NCBI GenBank assembly: GCA_950295325.1
Contig: OX485803.1
Coordinates: 30,752,001-30,816,000, forward strand
Length of the DNA: 64,000 nt
Direction of reading: 5' to 3'
Source: Polytrichum commune
Taxonomy: Eukaryota; Streptophyta; Polytrichopsida; Polytrichales; Polytrichaceae
This document shows, one piece after another, positions 24,805-38,111 of this stretch. A program made the position numbers and the translations under genes. The notes beneath the pieces were generated by a model, which was not told the origin of the DNA, searched no databases, and saw only the letters and a list, made by a program, of their open reading frames with translations. The stretch's first letter is position 1; each line of letters starts with the position of its first letter.

Positions 24805-26550
24805 AAACATCCCTACAAATACTTCCTCACAAAGGGATATATCTCCACTTATTTTTACATCCATTTAGACTCAATAGACACAACACTCCCCCCCCCCCCC
24901 TTTAACAAGTCACCACTACACATCGATTGACATAAAAGCCCATTCTACCCTGCTCTCACACACCTGCTCTCACACCTCACCAAAAAACCAAACATGGAAA
25001 ATTTCCTCAATTAACTTGCCACGCTCAATATCATAACCCTGCTTCAAATTTAAGACATCACTAATTCCCACATCCTCACTCCCAAAATATATCATACCGA
25101 GTGAAAGAAAACACACACACACACACACCTAAAATAATTATTAAAAAAAAAAAAAAACACACTATTCCCCACACAACAAGGGTTTGGGTCGTTTAACCCC
25201 CCTCCACCACCACCCATAACACAACACCACAACAAACCACACAAACACAAACACTAGGCACTTCCATACCACAAATCACAAAATTAAATCCACATACCAA
25301 ACCAAACCTTAAAAATAAAAAATAAAAATATTACTCATAAAAGAAGAAGAAGAAGAAGAAGAAGAAGAAGAAGAACTTACACATAGATTTCACTGCCATT
25401 GGCTATCCCCCTTGCATGGCTTCTCAAAATGGATAACCTAATCTCACCTTCTAAACCCCAATAACATATTATATGACTGCAACCTAATACGCATCACAAA
25501 ATGTCACAAAACATAAGACAATCAACCATTACAAAAAAAATACTAGAAAGCCTAAAAACCAAGCAATCACAAGATAAAAAAATAGTTTGCCCTGGCCTTG
25601 CAATCCCCCACCTTACCCTACAAACCCAAGAATGTAACTTGAAGAAAGACATCATCACAACCCCACCAACAATACAAATACACCCCCCTTTGCCCAAATC
25701 CATGACCACGAAGGATATTTCCTATCAACCATCCCACTCAAAGATTAACATGGCTATGGGAAAGATATTCACCATATCGCCCCACAACATGCCACATTCT
25801 CTCCCCTCCTATCCAAGACTTTGCTTTAGAAATACTCCTACTAATCAACTGATACATCAAATCACTACCATAATGGGAACCCAATGTCATCCCTATAATC
25901 CACAACTACTGCACATTACCACCAACAATTCTAGACAACCTCGTACAAACTTCCAACTAACACACTTGTACATCTCTAGCCCACTAACATGCCGTACAAG
26001 ATTCTCACAATACCACTCCCCACATGAAAGAGATGTAACCTTCGGATCGATAAAACTAGCCTTCTCCACTGAATGGAAGGACAAGGATTTGCTCATATCA
26101 TGGACCTTGCTCTCCTCTCAAAAACCATCCAATGGGCACGTCTTGCAATACACGCCAATGAGAACTCCCATACCATACTTACCATCACCCATATTGATTA
26201 GTTAGACAACACAATTAATCCCATTCAACAAGCAAAAGCTACCCCAATAATAACCATCCCTCCTCTTACCATGCGATACCCCCCATCCCCTAGTCTCCCC
26301 ACATACTACCAAAACAAAGAACCCCCATCTCACCTCTATTTTAATTCTATCTCACAACACACAGTCTATAGAAATATTTGAATTCGTACAAAATAAAAAA
26401 CCCCTCTCTCATTTCTCTTGTCATGCACCACACACCCATACACGTTACGCCCACGTATACCAATGCTACACACCAAAATCCCCAAAGCATGGCATATGGC
26501 CCATCCACCCCCACCAACATCCTTCCACTAGCTTCCCACTCTCCCAATCC
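24805..26550 (+). pseudogene. possible upstream part of the degraded LINE (RT-to-RNase H linker)
   Basis: The DNA is strongly C/A-rich on the plus strand like the RNase H part. An open frame 25501-26205 contains FGSIKLAFSTEWKDKDLLIS, which looks like protein rather than chance, but I cannot match it to a named domain. No reverse-transcriptase FADD/YADD box was found. The first 700 bp hold (CA)n near 25110, poly-A near 25140, GAA repeats at 25343-25375 and poly-C near 24890. The RT may be deleted or too damaged to read. Confidence 0.4.
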
Positions 26551-26985
26551 TACTACACTGATGGCTTACTTACAAACCTGGATGTAGAAGGCCATAGTAA
26601 CATTGCATGAGTTGGAATATACAATGCACTCTCACAAATTTACATAGCCACCCGTCTACATGGCTACCCAAATATCCTTTAAGCATAAATGTACTCAATA
26701 GTACTCAATGTAGAACAAACCAAAGTCCGCACCATGAACATATTTATATTCATATACAATCTAAATAGCATATACCTAATCCTCAACCACATTAGAAACC
26801 CATCCTCCCAATACAATCACTCAACATAGCCCACATCATAAATATTATACAAAACTCCCACCATAACACCACCATCCATAAAGTCATGGCCTACACAAAC
26901 ATTATTGGCAATGACAAAGTTCACAAATTGGCCCAAAAAGGAACCAAAGGGACTCCACATCTTGGACATCGCCTTCCACCCCATT
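26551..26985 (+). pseudogene. RNase H domain of a degraded LINE
   Basis: Frame 1 from 26551 reads YYTDGLLTNLDVEGHSNIA, stop, VGIYNALSQIYIATRLHGY, PNIL, stop, A, stop, MYSIVLNVEQ, then IFIFIYNLNSIYLILNHI. After a +2 shift near 26820 it reads TIHKVMAYTNIIGNDKVHKL then AQKGTKG. The pattern TDG, A(E)MYSI, F(TD)NLNSIYLI and K.AHT..IGND..DKLA is that of retroelement type I RNase H. The Glu codon has become a stop and the third Asp a Tyr, so it is catalytically dead. It lies upstream of a zinc knuckle and a nuclease-like domain on the same strand. Confidence 0.8.
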
Positions 26986-27099
26986 GAAAATTGAACCCCA
27001 TATTGGCCATCATCCCCCCCCCCCCTCCATACAACATGATGGCTCAATCTGCAACTTCAAAATATATATCAACAATGAGTACGAAAGCGCACTCATTTC

Positions 27100-27863
27100 C
27101 CACACAAAAAAAACACAACACCAAATGTAAACAAATGGCTCTCCAACACAAACATCCACCTAAAATAATCCAACCTATTATAGGATGCCCCTTGGATCAC
27201 AAATGCACAAATCACGCAAGTCCTAGAATTATGCTATGGTAGATATCTTGGTAACTACCAAAGGAAACATATCATCAAACAAAATATACCTCCAACATGC
27301 AACCTATGCCCTTCCCAACAAAATGATATGTGTCTCCACCTAGTATCGTGTTGCAATAACAAACACATAAATAACCTAATGATCAACTGACATACCAAAG
27401 CGGTTCATACACTAGCAAACACGTTGATAGCCCACCCCACAACAAGATGCTTCACACTAATCAATGTTGAGAAAACTCATAACCACACCCCCGAAGACAC
27501 CATTCCTTCATGGTTACTCCCATGTACAAGTTACTTACCGATATGTAATTGTCGAGCCCATCTCAGACGAGATATATTATGCCTACTTGGTACCTACCAA
27601 TTGCTATACCACCCTTTACACCCAACCCAAACCCAAATATCAAAGTACAAATTCTTGAATTCACATATTGTAATGATAGATTCACCACAGAAGCCGCAAA
27701 TCAAAAAACAAATAAATATGCCATTCTTAATCCAATCCTATCCCAACTAGGATGGGCCATACTGCCCGCGGGGATAAGGGGCACTACACACACTACCTCC
27801 ATTAAAAACCTCCAAAATTTACACATCCGCAACCCCCCTCCCCCCTGCAAATCCACAAACTAA
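27100..27863 (+). pseudogene. LINE C-terminus: CCHC zinc knuckle followed by PD-(D/E)XK (RLE-like) nuclease domain
   Basis: Frame 27424 and its upstream extension contain CNLCPSQQNDMCLHLVSCC (27298-27354), a C-x2-C-x9-H-x4-C knuckle, then HTKAVHTLANTLIAHPTTRC and RAHLRRDILCLLG (from 27553). After a frameshift near 27600, frame 27549 reads PNIKVQILEFTYCNDRFTTE, AANQKTNKYAILNPILSQLG, W, then RGTTHTTSIKNLQNL. R(P)DI, LEFTYC and K.NKY fit the restriction-like endonuclease of R2/Dualen-type LINEs. The link to that clade is inference. At least one stop and one frameshift are present. Confidence 0.65.
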
Positions 27864-27975
27864 TGGCAAATTCCTTACAAATTGCTATACATTATCTACC
27901 ACACATCATCCTTAACTACAGAAAATTAGAAAAAGAAACCAAGCCCCAATCTTATTGGATTGAACCATTGTCTAA

Positions 27976-28472
27976 GGGCCACTCCACACACGAGCCAAGA
28001 GACATGACCATGAAAAGATGAGAACCCAAAAGAAAGTGTCCAAAGGCCATCCCAACACACCTTCAAAATCAAGTAGTCTGGTCATAGACCCTCAAGTGTA
28101 GTGTGAAGTCATATGTCACCTGGCCCTCAACCAAATGCTAATTCAATGAATTTCTATTCATGTGGGTCCTCAACCATGATAAAATAAAATAAATCAATGG
28201 TTGTGAGTGTTCGGAGTGCCATGGTCTTCCGGTTTGTGTTAGGCCTACCTCCAAGAGGTAGTTTTTGAAAATAGTCGAAGTGACCACGAAACATGATCCA
28301 TTTGATGCCATGTAGGAATCCATGTAGACTTTACATCCATCTTGCATTCACATACTCCGCTGGTCCCTCAAGCATAGTGTGAAGCGAACTTGGGCCGGCT
28401 CTGCCTTTTCCACCAATGAAAGCGCTTGAAGTGTAATGGTCACGGGCTCTCAGTGTCGTGTGTGAAGTGGCC
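27976..28472. mobile_element. Harbinger-like MITE, third copy (GGGCCACTTC family)
   Basis: It starts GGGCCACTCCACACACGAGC after TAA (27973-27975) and ends in GTGTGTGAAGTGGCC, with one terminal base missing and TAT following. It is inserted at the 3' edge of the LINE relic, so it is younger than that element. Confidence 0.85.
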
Positions 28473-30372
28473 TATCACCAACACGATAAATAGACATCGA
28501 CACTACAAAACTAACAACAACCAATAGTCCACCTATGAAAATAGAAACTAAGCCACCTCCGCATCCCATGTTCACACGACCATGAAAAATAGAAGGTGAA
28601 CGGACATCATACGTCAACATAGAAATATTGATGTTCCTTTTTCTTTTTTTCTTCATTAGTCCTAGACAAAAATCAAAATGCACATGCACCAATTTAGGTA
28701 GGGAATCATGCCACTAACAAAGAACAATTCACAAGCAAAGACAATCCCAATTGGGGAAAACAACAAATTGTAGTCTTCTAACTCATAGCTTAGATTGGAG
28801 CTTGTGTTCTAAACGGGTTAAAGAGCGCGCTGTGTAGGAGGAGGAATTGGGCAAAGTTAGAGGGCTTTATAGGTTGTGGTTTGTTATAAAGTGTGATGCC
28901 TCTTTATCAGTGGGAAGCTATATTGAGGCACCTTTGTCTAATCGTATAATCTATAAATTGTATGGATTGTGGATGCCTGGGTTTCAACATGATAGCAAAG
29001 ACTAGTTGTATATTGGAACATTTCATCACTTGTGATTCATAGAACTTACAACTTAGAGAGGGAAGTGACTATGGATGAATGCATTTGTGCCATTTAAAAA
29101 ACAAATATTGGTTGATTCTTCACTCAAACTTGAACAAAGTCATCCAATTTGGAATCAATTTGTGGGTGTTGGCATCCCCCAACTTGTGTGTTGTTTCCAA
29201 CGTGGAGATGTACATTGGGACATTAATGTGTTTGGTGATGAGGATGATGGTAGGATGGTGGTAGGGTTGTAAGGCATGGGACAACATGTAGGAAGGGATA
29301 ACCTATTTGGTAGTGTGCACTTGATGATTGATGATATATAGCACTTGGGCAACATGTATAAAAAGATATCAAGTGCCAATTTGCGAGGAGGGTTGTGTTG
29401 CACTAGCAATACAATCATCATTTGAGAGGTAGTATGGTTTTGAAGGTGCATCCACGCATTCTAAAAGTAGTGGTATCTTGGCAAAATAAATAAAAATCAT
29501 ATAAATGGTCACACTCAATACCACAATAGTTGACACTTGGTGTCTGGATATGAAAGTGCTATAGAGGATGGAGGGGCTCCAAGGGCGACTATTGGTGCCA
29601 TCCTTTGTAATGCGTGTAGCATACAAAGAGTTTATGAGAGTAGTGTCATAATAGCTCATCGGCAACCACTCCTCTTTAGTAAGATCATACCAATAGTGAC
29701 AAAGTTTTATTTATCGAAAGCTAATGAGCTCCTATGTTGTCTACCAATCCCAAAGTGGAAAAGATGGGATTTCCAATGTCCCATACACTTAATGTTCAAA
29801 CATCTATGTGGACCATCATTTGGTTAGAGATCATGCAAAGTGAGTAAGAAAACCAAGGCATAGGACATTTAGGACACTGAAGATTCACATCCACTATAGA
29901 AGCAATTTTATGAACAAAGTGCATAAGGAAACGTCACATGTGGTATTGTCGCAATTGAGGCAATGTAGGGATATCACTATGAGAAAATGTGTCCATTCCA
30001 ACCATCCATTTCAACATGTCCATGGCAACTCATGGTGAGAAAAATGTATGAATAAATAATTTTGGTTGTCGACAAGTGGTTTTTGGTTGCAAATTTGGGA
30101 GAATTGGCAATGAAAATGATTTATTTATGCATTTCCCCACTATGAGTTGCAATGGTCAAGTTGTAATGAATGGTTTGAATGGGAAGGGAAAAAAAAAAAA
30201 AAAAAAAAAAAAACTCCTAGTGTGTGCTGGAAAATTTGCAACAAGGAGGTACATGGCATTATTGCCAATGCCTTATGAACGTAGTTGATGTTTGTTGGGA
30301 TGGCTTTTGTTGGTTTGTCATGTATGTTCTACATGCAAAATTGGGGAGATTCCACATTTGATATGCAAATGT

Positions 30373-30445
30373 TATTAGAATCAAATGTTATGCAAAGCCC
30401 ATAACATTTGATTCTAATGTTACGGGCTTTGCATAACATTAGAGT
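30373..30445. repeat. two overlapping palindromes
   Basis: ATTAGAATCAAATGTTAT and its inverted copy ATAACATTTGATTCTAAT enclose GCAAAGCCC. The second arm is then followed by CGGGCTTTGCATAACATTAG, which pairs with TTATGCAAAGCCC. The same bases can form either of two hairpins. Confidence 0.75.
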
Positions 30446-31282
30446 TGGCATTGTGTTTGAGCTATGAACTCATAGGCCACAAAGTTAAAGGATGTCAAGT
30501 TTGTTGACTTGGGTTGCATAAGGGTAGGTAGTCCAACCAAGATTAGCGGCAATGTATCGTTTGTTTTGCCAAAGAGGAGTAGACAATAGTGTAGGCCATT
30601 GACATATAATGTTGGTTCCGTCGAAGCATGCTCCAACAAGCACAACTTTATTTGCATCATGTGTGTGATAACTTGTGGCACGTCAGTGTTCATGTGTTTT
30701 TCTTTATGTCGGTGTTGGTTTTAACAACATTTATCTAAACCCTCAAGGGTCCAAGAGGCCCCTTGTGGGTACAAAGGTGTCATATGGAGGGGTGTGGAGG
30801 AGTTTAAGTTTACTTCTTGATAAATGTAGCTAAAAGTGTCAAAGGTGTCATGTGTAAGGTTTATCTCATTTATTGCATCTTTTAGTATGATTGGAGAACA
30901 AATAGATGGATAGATAGATAGATAGATAGATTTGAGCTTATATGAACAACCTAGACTCAAATACCTACCATGTATATTTCATCACCATTGTCACATATGA
31001 TTTGATTTTCACGTCCTCTTTTGATGGGTTGTGCTAAAGAGGGAGTCAATTTCATAGACTAAGTAAAATACCAGGCCCAAACTTGTTGGGGTTCATACAA
31101 ATTATCACATATATGCTATAAACACAACACAAGACCTTTAATGGTTACCTTAACCCCCAAATGACCAAATGTAGAGCAAAGTAGAATCTGCAACAATTTT
31201 CACGTTTTGTTTGGGAACGTTAAAGTGGGTGTTACTTCAGAACTTTGCTCAAATCATCCTCGTGAATAAGATGTAGTATGAA

Positions 31283-31362
31283 TGTTGGACCATGAACGTC
31301 GGACCATGGGAAAAGGCCATCTTCCATGGTCCGACTTCACGGTCCATGGTGTAAACCGGCCC
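31283..31362. mobile_element. fragment of the GGGGCGGTTTACAC TIR family
   Basis: GACTTCACGGTCCATGGTGTAAACCGGCCC matches the right end of the 3730-4863 element, preceded by GGACCATG repeats (GTTGGACCATGAACGTCGGA). It may be a short copy whose other end is lost. Confidence 0.5.
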
Positions 31363-34300
31363 AGAGATGAAATCTGCGCACATGAGCCAATCGGCCGCAG
31401 TGTTAATTGCTGGCCTCGAATTGGGTCACAACGCACATGACCCTCCTGGCGACGAGTGTCCTTGCAATTTTCTGACTCCCCCTGCATGCTGTGCACATTT
31501 TAAACTAAACTTTCATAGCATCTCTCTCATCAGGTTCTTCTTTGAAGTTATGTTATTGTGTGTGGTGTATTGCTCTGAGCAGATTTCCTGCTCCAATGTA
31601 CATGTGCATCGAACTGACAACTTCCACTTTCAATATCGATCGATAAATTGTTTGATTAACTTACATCCGATTGACAGCAACTGATTGCACTGGCTTGCAG
31701 GAGGGATCACTCACTCTTCACACATTCCACCTTCACAATTTTTTCTTACACATGCACGTGACCGCCTTACACTAGTAGTGGAATGAAAATGAAAATGATC
31801 TGAGAGTTCAGGAAGCCAACAGGCTTATGGGACTAACAAGTACACCGAGGTAGCGTCAAGAAGGCCAATTACCCTAGAGTAGCGGAGTGCAGTGGCCTCT
31901 CTGTAAGATAGAGACTACTATCGACTTGATGGTCCAGTTGGGAGAAAGGCTCGAGACTCTACCTAGTACCACGATCTGAAGTAAGAAAAGGAAACCGGTC
32001 AATTAATGGAGTTGTGGACACGACATTTGCACACAAAGTGTGCCTCGTTTTCAACTGCATTTTCGTGACATGATTCGCATAGTAAGCCCAAATGGCCTTA
32101 GAATGCACTTCCTGTTTGACAAGACGTTCGTTAGAACATGCCTTGATTGGCAAGGGTCGCATATTTCACTTGACTATTGCCGATCGAGTCGTGTCCTAAT
32201 GATTGCCCTTGTCAAAGGAGAAGTGCGTTCTAGAACCATGTGTTCCTACTAGTGCTAGGGTGGGATTTACATTAGGGTTTGGTCCAAGAAACTTGGGGTC
32301 GTAAACAACCCTTTATGGATCTTCCAAACTTTGGGCTCAGTATTGGACCATGAGCTTGAAGATTGGTTACTTGAACTAGGAGGAGTATTTTCGTGAGTGT
32401 TAATGCCACTGAGGCTTGGCAGGAAAGTGATGCCACAATAGCGCCACTTCCACGTTTCATACCTTGGACCTAAACCTTATGTAAACTCCTTGGGACCACA
32501 ATTAAGTTTTCGAGCTATACGATTTCTCAATTTTGGGAGTTTATCCGGTCTTGAATTCAAGTATGAACCCTCCCTTAGGTAACTATGAGAAACAACTTAA
32601 TATGAGCGCACCATGCATTACCATGCATGGGTTAGGGTTTTGCGGTGGCATTGCCATTCAAGTCGCACTCACCCATCTTCATTGCTAGGATAAGGAAATC
32701 AAACATACTATTTGCAAGAAATGTAACATTAGGGATTGGTAATTCTTATAAAATTATACTCATACACTATGGGGATCGTACGCTCTTGCTACAAGTTCTT
32801 GGTCACACTAGATTGTTATAGAATTCAAGTATAAACTCTACACCTACTAGTTGCACAAAGACCAAGCACTAGTGGTAAGATCACACAATCCCCTTAGTGA
32901 CATTAGTGTCTTTTTTTAATGGTTGATGCACACAGATTGATAAGATTGCAAAATCATCACTTCTATGTATTATCCTTCTTATTTCTTGTGCTTCTCAAAT
33001 CTAATGGAGTGACCCTATCAATTGATGAAGCGTGCTAACATATTGCTCTTTAAAGAGTTGTTGGATAGCACAAGCCCCCTCCCCACAAAATACGAACCCA
33101 TAAGCTTGAGTTGGGCCGAAATCTTCCACTGCCACATGAACACATTAATTTAGAAGGTGCAAAAACATTGAACTAAGTAGTTCTAAGAAATGGATCTCAC
33201 ATTCAAAATAGTATTGTAGACATCAAAACAGGTTGGTGAGACTTAATCAAGATGAATAACTTGCAAACTACACATATCAAATTTCATTTGAAGATGGTAG
33301 GGTTATTGGGTACTTTTCACAACAAGAACGCATGGGTCCATTTGACAAGAACCCATTTTACAAAATTTAGTCACTCTACACAAAATGGATCAATTTGACA
33401 AACACATCACAAATCCTAGATTACATGTGTAAAGGGGTTGTGTCAAATGTACCCATACTTGGTTATCATGAAGTGCTTGGCCACTCATAAGCTACACCAA
33501 ATACTTTAAAGCACTTAAGAACAAACACGTTCTCCTTCATGTTTGGTGCCGACTTCCAATAGACATTCATTTGCCACTTGTTATTATTATGTTGCACCTT
33601 CCTAATTCCATTTCCTTTGTCCCAAATTGTTGGAGGTCAACAAGCGGTATTATTTATATATTATTTATATATTTTGTATGTCTTTGTGGAGTGGAACCTT
33701 GACCAATTCGACTACGGTGCCGACACGCACAATGGTCGAAGATACAATAGATTTTCACACGAACCCGAGTGAATTTGAACTCGGGATCTTCTTGTGGTAC
33801 CAAAGTTTGAGCCGTACTTAGAGTGGCACTATCAACCCTTCGCTCCTAGGATACGGGTGTTTTGTACATCACTATGTATTTTGGCACAAATGGAAAACTC
33901 AATTGCAAGAAAGGAACCAAAGTACAACCATCTTAGAAGAATCAGCGCAAACTGAGGAGAAATCAAGATATAATATCCATTTGGGGCCTAACCTTCCACG
34001 TGACCACTTAGTTGTTTTTTTTCATTCATGATGGACCGAAACTGACCAAATTCATTCATTAAAACCCAAGTTCGGGGTCATCATAACCCAATTAACCAAT
34101 GCTTGATCTTATCATCCAGAAGTCCCACGTAAGGTATGTGGGTGTTGGTTGTTCTTAGTCCCATGTCTAACTGCATAGCACTTAAATATAGGCGTCCAAA
34201 TTATTCCTATGTTGGAATTAGACATATCTATCTCATTGCACTTTTGATAAAAAAACAGAAAGCCCCATTCCATGCACCATAGTGCATTATGAGAAGAAAT

Positions 34301-35147
34301 GGGTTGCTTGAACTACTAGGAATAATTGTGCATTTAATCAAGATATATGGGTAAGTGAGAGGATGGATCCATCTTGTCGTTTGGGGCAATTTTTGGGTGT
34401 ATGGTAGAATCACCTAGCAAAATGTTCTTCAGTGGATCACCAACTATCACGAATACAAGGAAAGTTTTTGTGATAAGTTTGACAAGCCATGAAATGTCCA
34501 AGATACTATATCACTTTGTCATATAGATAGGCTTACTTATTAGATGCCATGTCATCCTTTCAAAATTGGATTTTGAATGTTGACTCTTTCAATTAGGAGT
34601 GTCATAATATTCTTCAATGAGATCACCAAGTTCATTTTCAAGGTAGTCATATTAGGTAGTTGTTGACAAATGCTAGAACCAACATGTGTGAATGTTAAAA
34701 TACTCAACATGCAGAAAGAAAAGAAAAAGTAACGCCCGTACTACACTCAACATGCATGTGTAGTATGGAACAAGAGACTAAGTTTTACTAGAAACAAAAT
34801 TTGAACACTAAATGTGGTTGAAGAATAATACAACATTATGTTCTTTTGTTCTCGTTAATGAAGTGGCTCCAACCTCTTTTACTAACCAACCAATACATAC
34901 ACACATACATATGACTTAATGAAAGAAAGTATGTGTCTACGGTGGGTTTTGTCTTTTCAAAGTGCACACACATTTAAGTTTCTAGTAATATCATGAAACT
35001 TACGGCAATTAATTATTCACATATTTTAGGAGTACCATCAATATTTTTCAACTTAAGTACAAGAGAGGAGTTGGGAGGTATTGTTGTGGTGCATACTTGG
35101 CCTTGCAAGGAGTTATACTTTGTGCAAATGTGGTGATATTGACAATT

Positions 35148-35700
35148 CAATGATTCTATTATTTACACTACGCATGCTGTCAAATAGGTTCCATTATAAT
35201 CATATATCTTATTAAATCAATGGATGTCTTCATGTATTGTAGTACATGTCATGGTCATGGTTTCAACATCTCTCTCTCTATCACCAACAACACAATTGGC
35301 AATAGGTGATTTAGTTTTTGAATCAACCATTTTAATTGGAGCTCACTCTATGAAAAAAAGGCCATACACCCTATGTTGCATCATGAAACATCATGATCAA
35401 TTTAAGATAAACATTATAATACAATGATTCTACCACTTACTCTTGGCAAGATGCCAGATGGGTTCTAGAGTACCCATGTAGTTAACCAATGGTTGTTTTC
35501 AAGTATTTTAGTACATGCCATGGTTGGGGTTTCAACATCTTTCTTCTCTCTTTAAGTTATCACCAACAATATATTTGGCAAGAAGTCATTTGTTTTTTGC
35601 GTCAACCATATTATAGAGCCCACCCTCCGAGAGGATGGCTATACACCTTGTATTGCATCATGGACCACCATGATCAATATAAGGGAAACATGATCTCATT
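35148..35700. repeat. diverged tandem duplication of a ~270-bp unit
   Basis: CAATGATTCTA.. starts each copy (about 35149 and 35421). Both then share TAGTACATGYCATGGTYRKG, TCACCAACAA, TTGGCAATAGGTG/TTGGCAAGAAGTC and CACCCTATGTTGCATCATG-like blocks. Many indels, so it is older than the 232-bp array. Confidence 0.6.
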
Positions 35701-36750
35701 CACGTCAGTGCATGAACACCAAAGTTTTTGTGTTGTTTGTTTTTCGAGCATATTATTGACCACCGATTATTTTCACCAAAACATATGTGGTAGATGATTA
35801 GGGCATGTTTACATTGGTGACCATTGACCATGATTGTCGCTTTCTAAATTCTCTCAATGCTTGAGAAATGAGTGGTGGTCCCACTTTGTTTTAACAACGT
35901 TGCTGTTTTAACAAGAGTGATGAGTGGATAGGAAAGTGACATGGGATCCTACATATTCATGATTGGAGAATGTTTGGTGGTTATCTAGATTTTGTGGTGA
36001 GAGAACCCAAATAGGTTGTCTTAGTAGAAAATAAAGGTGACCATGTTTGAATAAAATCGATTTTAGCAACATCTCATTATTTTGGTAATATATTTTAAGC
36101 ATTTTGATTTGATTCTCATTATAAAACATTACGTCCCATGACCAAGTTTACAAAAAAGTGATGTTGATCTCTCTTGGTCATGGTCTTTAGAGTCCCAACC
36201 ATGACCACAAGAAGTCATGAATTGTGTTTTTTCTTTAATAGCCCTCAGTGTGAAAACGTTTTGAGTCATGAATTGGTGCGATGTTTCTACTAGATTATAG
36301 TTCATGGCACCTACAACATGGGATGGGGTTGAAAACGTGCCCCTTGCAAGTTTGTTGTTAGTTTATCCCAATTGGGTCCCATTAGACTACAAATCGTAGT
36401 CTTTAAATTCGATTCATGGACAACTTTGTCTAGAAATACACCCCTTGTCCCCCAACTAAACAATGTTTCTCTATGTTTTCATCCTCCCCCGTGATATGTG
36501 CCACAAAACTTCACCATTTCTATTGGACTTTGCAAAAGGGTCACAATGGGATCACAACATCAATTACATGCGTACGAATAGTATAGATTGGAACTTGGTC
36601 TTGGGCATGGTTATCACATTGCTTCCCTCAAAAAAGTGTAAGCAACTTATAACCTCACTTGTTGATACATTGGGAAATTTCATAATCTAGGTTTCTAGTT
36701 CATAATTGTACATAATGAGAAATGAAATTTCTCCGAGCCAACCCTATATA

Positions 36751-37106
36751 AGGTATGTGGGTGTTATTTGGTTGACTTGTCTTTATTGAGCGCCTATATT
36801 TAGATGGTTTGTGAACAGGTGTGTATCTAAGAACAAACACCATAAATATACATGTTTAACATATACTACTCTACATCAATGATTGATACAATTGGGGGAG
36901 ATCTAAGTAGTTATTTAAGGAATAAACACACGTGCACTTCCGATAACCATAACTAAATAAAAGGAGGTTCAGTTTTCAAAACGAATTTTGTTGGCATTTC
37001 CCCAAAACTTTTAAATGTATTAATGCAACACAAGATTGTAAAACGTGTGTTTGATCCATAGAAGACGAAGAATAAGAAGAGCCAACCAAATAACACTCGT
37101 ACACCT
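36751..37106. mobile_element. Stowaway-like MITE (AGGTATGTGGGTGTT variant), well-preserved TIR
   Basis: The left AGGTATGTGGGTGTTATTTG and the right CAAATAACACTCGTACACCT are inverted over about 27 bases, with TA on both sides (36749-36750, 37107-37108). 356 bp. It shares its interior (CGATAACCATAACTAAATAA) with the element at 59661. Confidence 0.75.
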
Positions 37107-37731
37107 TAAAAGGTGAAGGTGAACCTAGCGATGCACGTGACATGTACTACTCCTAGGGTAGAAGTTATGTAACGATATATTGTAACAGCCATTGATGATT
37201 TTTATTTTTTTGGACGCCCATTCAAAGAATCCATCCCACATGTATCTTTTTCCCCCGATATATATAGAGGTATATACATCCCTCCGGACCCCCATGTGGA
37301 GTATCTACTACAAGGGAAAAAGACAACCCTTCAATTCCTTCAATGAATGCGGCCAAGGTCAACACTAAACTATGGTGAAAAGGACTCAAGATAGCCTAGC
37401 AATTATAAGGGCCCAAATTATTGCCGAATTATAGGTAGTGGGTCTTTCATCGTGCCCCGAGTCTACATGTAATCCCAAGTTTATTGAGTGTCTTACACAT
37501 GATTTCTTTCACTCTCCTTCGAGAGCCCCATCTAATGAGAGCCCATCACACTCACTAAATAGCCTCCCACTCCACTCATTATTAAGAACCAGAAATTGAA
37601 AGGACTGATGTCAAGGCTCACCATAGCATTATAATAAGTGTCCTAGTGCTTCAAAACAATGTCCTAACTTGGTGGGGCCCCTCTTAAGGTATTAAAGTAC
37701 CTTGGGTCCTTTCTCTAACATAGAACAAGTA

Positions 37732-38111
37732 AGGTAGACGTGCTTAATTTGGTTACTTATCTCGATCGGACACCTACTTTTGAGTGGAATGTGATTCAGT
37801 GTGGCTCCAAGAACGGACAACAAAAAGACGTGTGTAGTAAAAAGACATTGGATTTGCATGTTCAAAATAGGGTATTCACTCGAGGTGCAATAGTCAGCAT
37901 ATTTGGGGAGGGCCTGATACGACCAATCCAAAATCTTTACTTTGTTGATGAATAAGACATTCATATGAGCTCCATTAGTTGTGAGGAAAGTGACTCAAGT
38001 CTTCATTTGGATTTGCTAACCATCTCGTACCAATTGCGTGATTCATATTACAGGAGAATTGGGCCAGTTAGAAAAAGAAAAAGAAAGTAACCATCTTAGA
38101 CTCATCTACCT
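37732..38111. mobile_element. Stowaway-like MITE (AGGTAGATGGG family)
   Basis: It starts AGGTAGACGTGCTTAATTTG after TA and ends in ..CTTAGACTCATCTACCT before CA. It has the family interior GACACCTACTTTTGAGTGG and GGCTCCAAGAACGGAC. No transposase. Confidence 0.7.

Larger units (their letters stand above)
28473..36748. other. long intergenic stretch
   Basis: Apart from the palindromes, the tandem duplication and the TIR fragment listed separately, it holds poly-A at 30187-30212 and (GATA)n at 30905-30932. A TAAGGTATGTGGGTGTTGGT start at 34131 with ..CACTTAAATATAGGCGTCC is a solo end of the Stowaway-like family. No coding frame is convincing. Confidence 0.35.

Noticed and set aside
25501-26205. 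234-codon frame as an independent gene
   Set aside because: Composition is the same C/A-rich bias as the LINE relic and it sits directly upstream of the RNase H fragment. Better explained as part of that element.
26995-27035. Long homopolymer runs (poly-C here, also 19991, 24888, 30187, 39985, 46840)
   Set aside because: Ordinary slippage tracts or possible assembly inaccuracies. They carry no further structure.
30430-30700. Minus-strand frame of 84 codons as a Harbinger transposase piece
   Set aside because: It contains no DDE or helix motif I can identify, and the similarity was only impressionistic.
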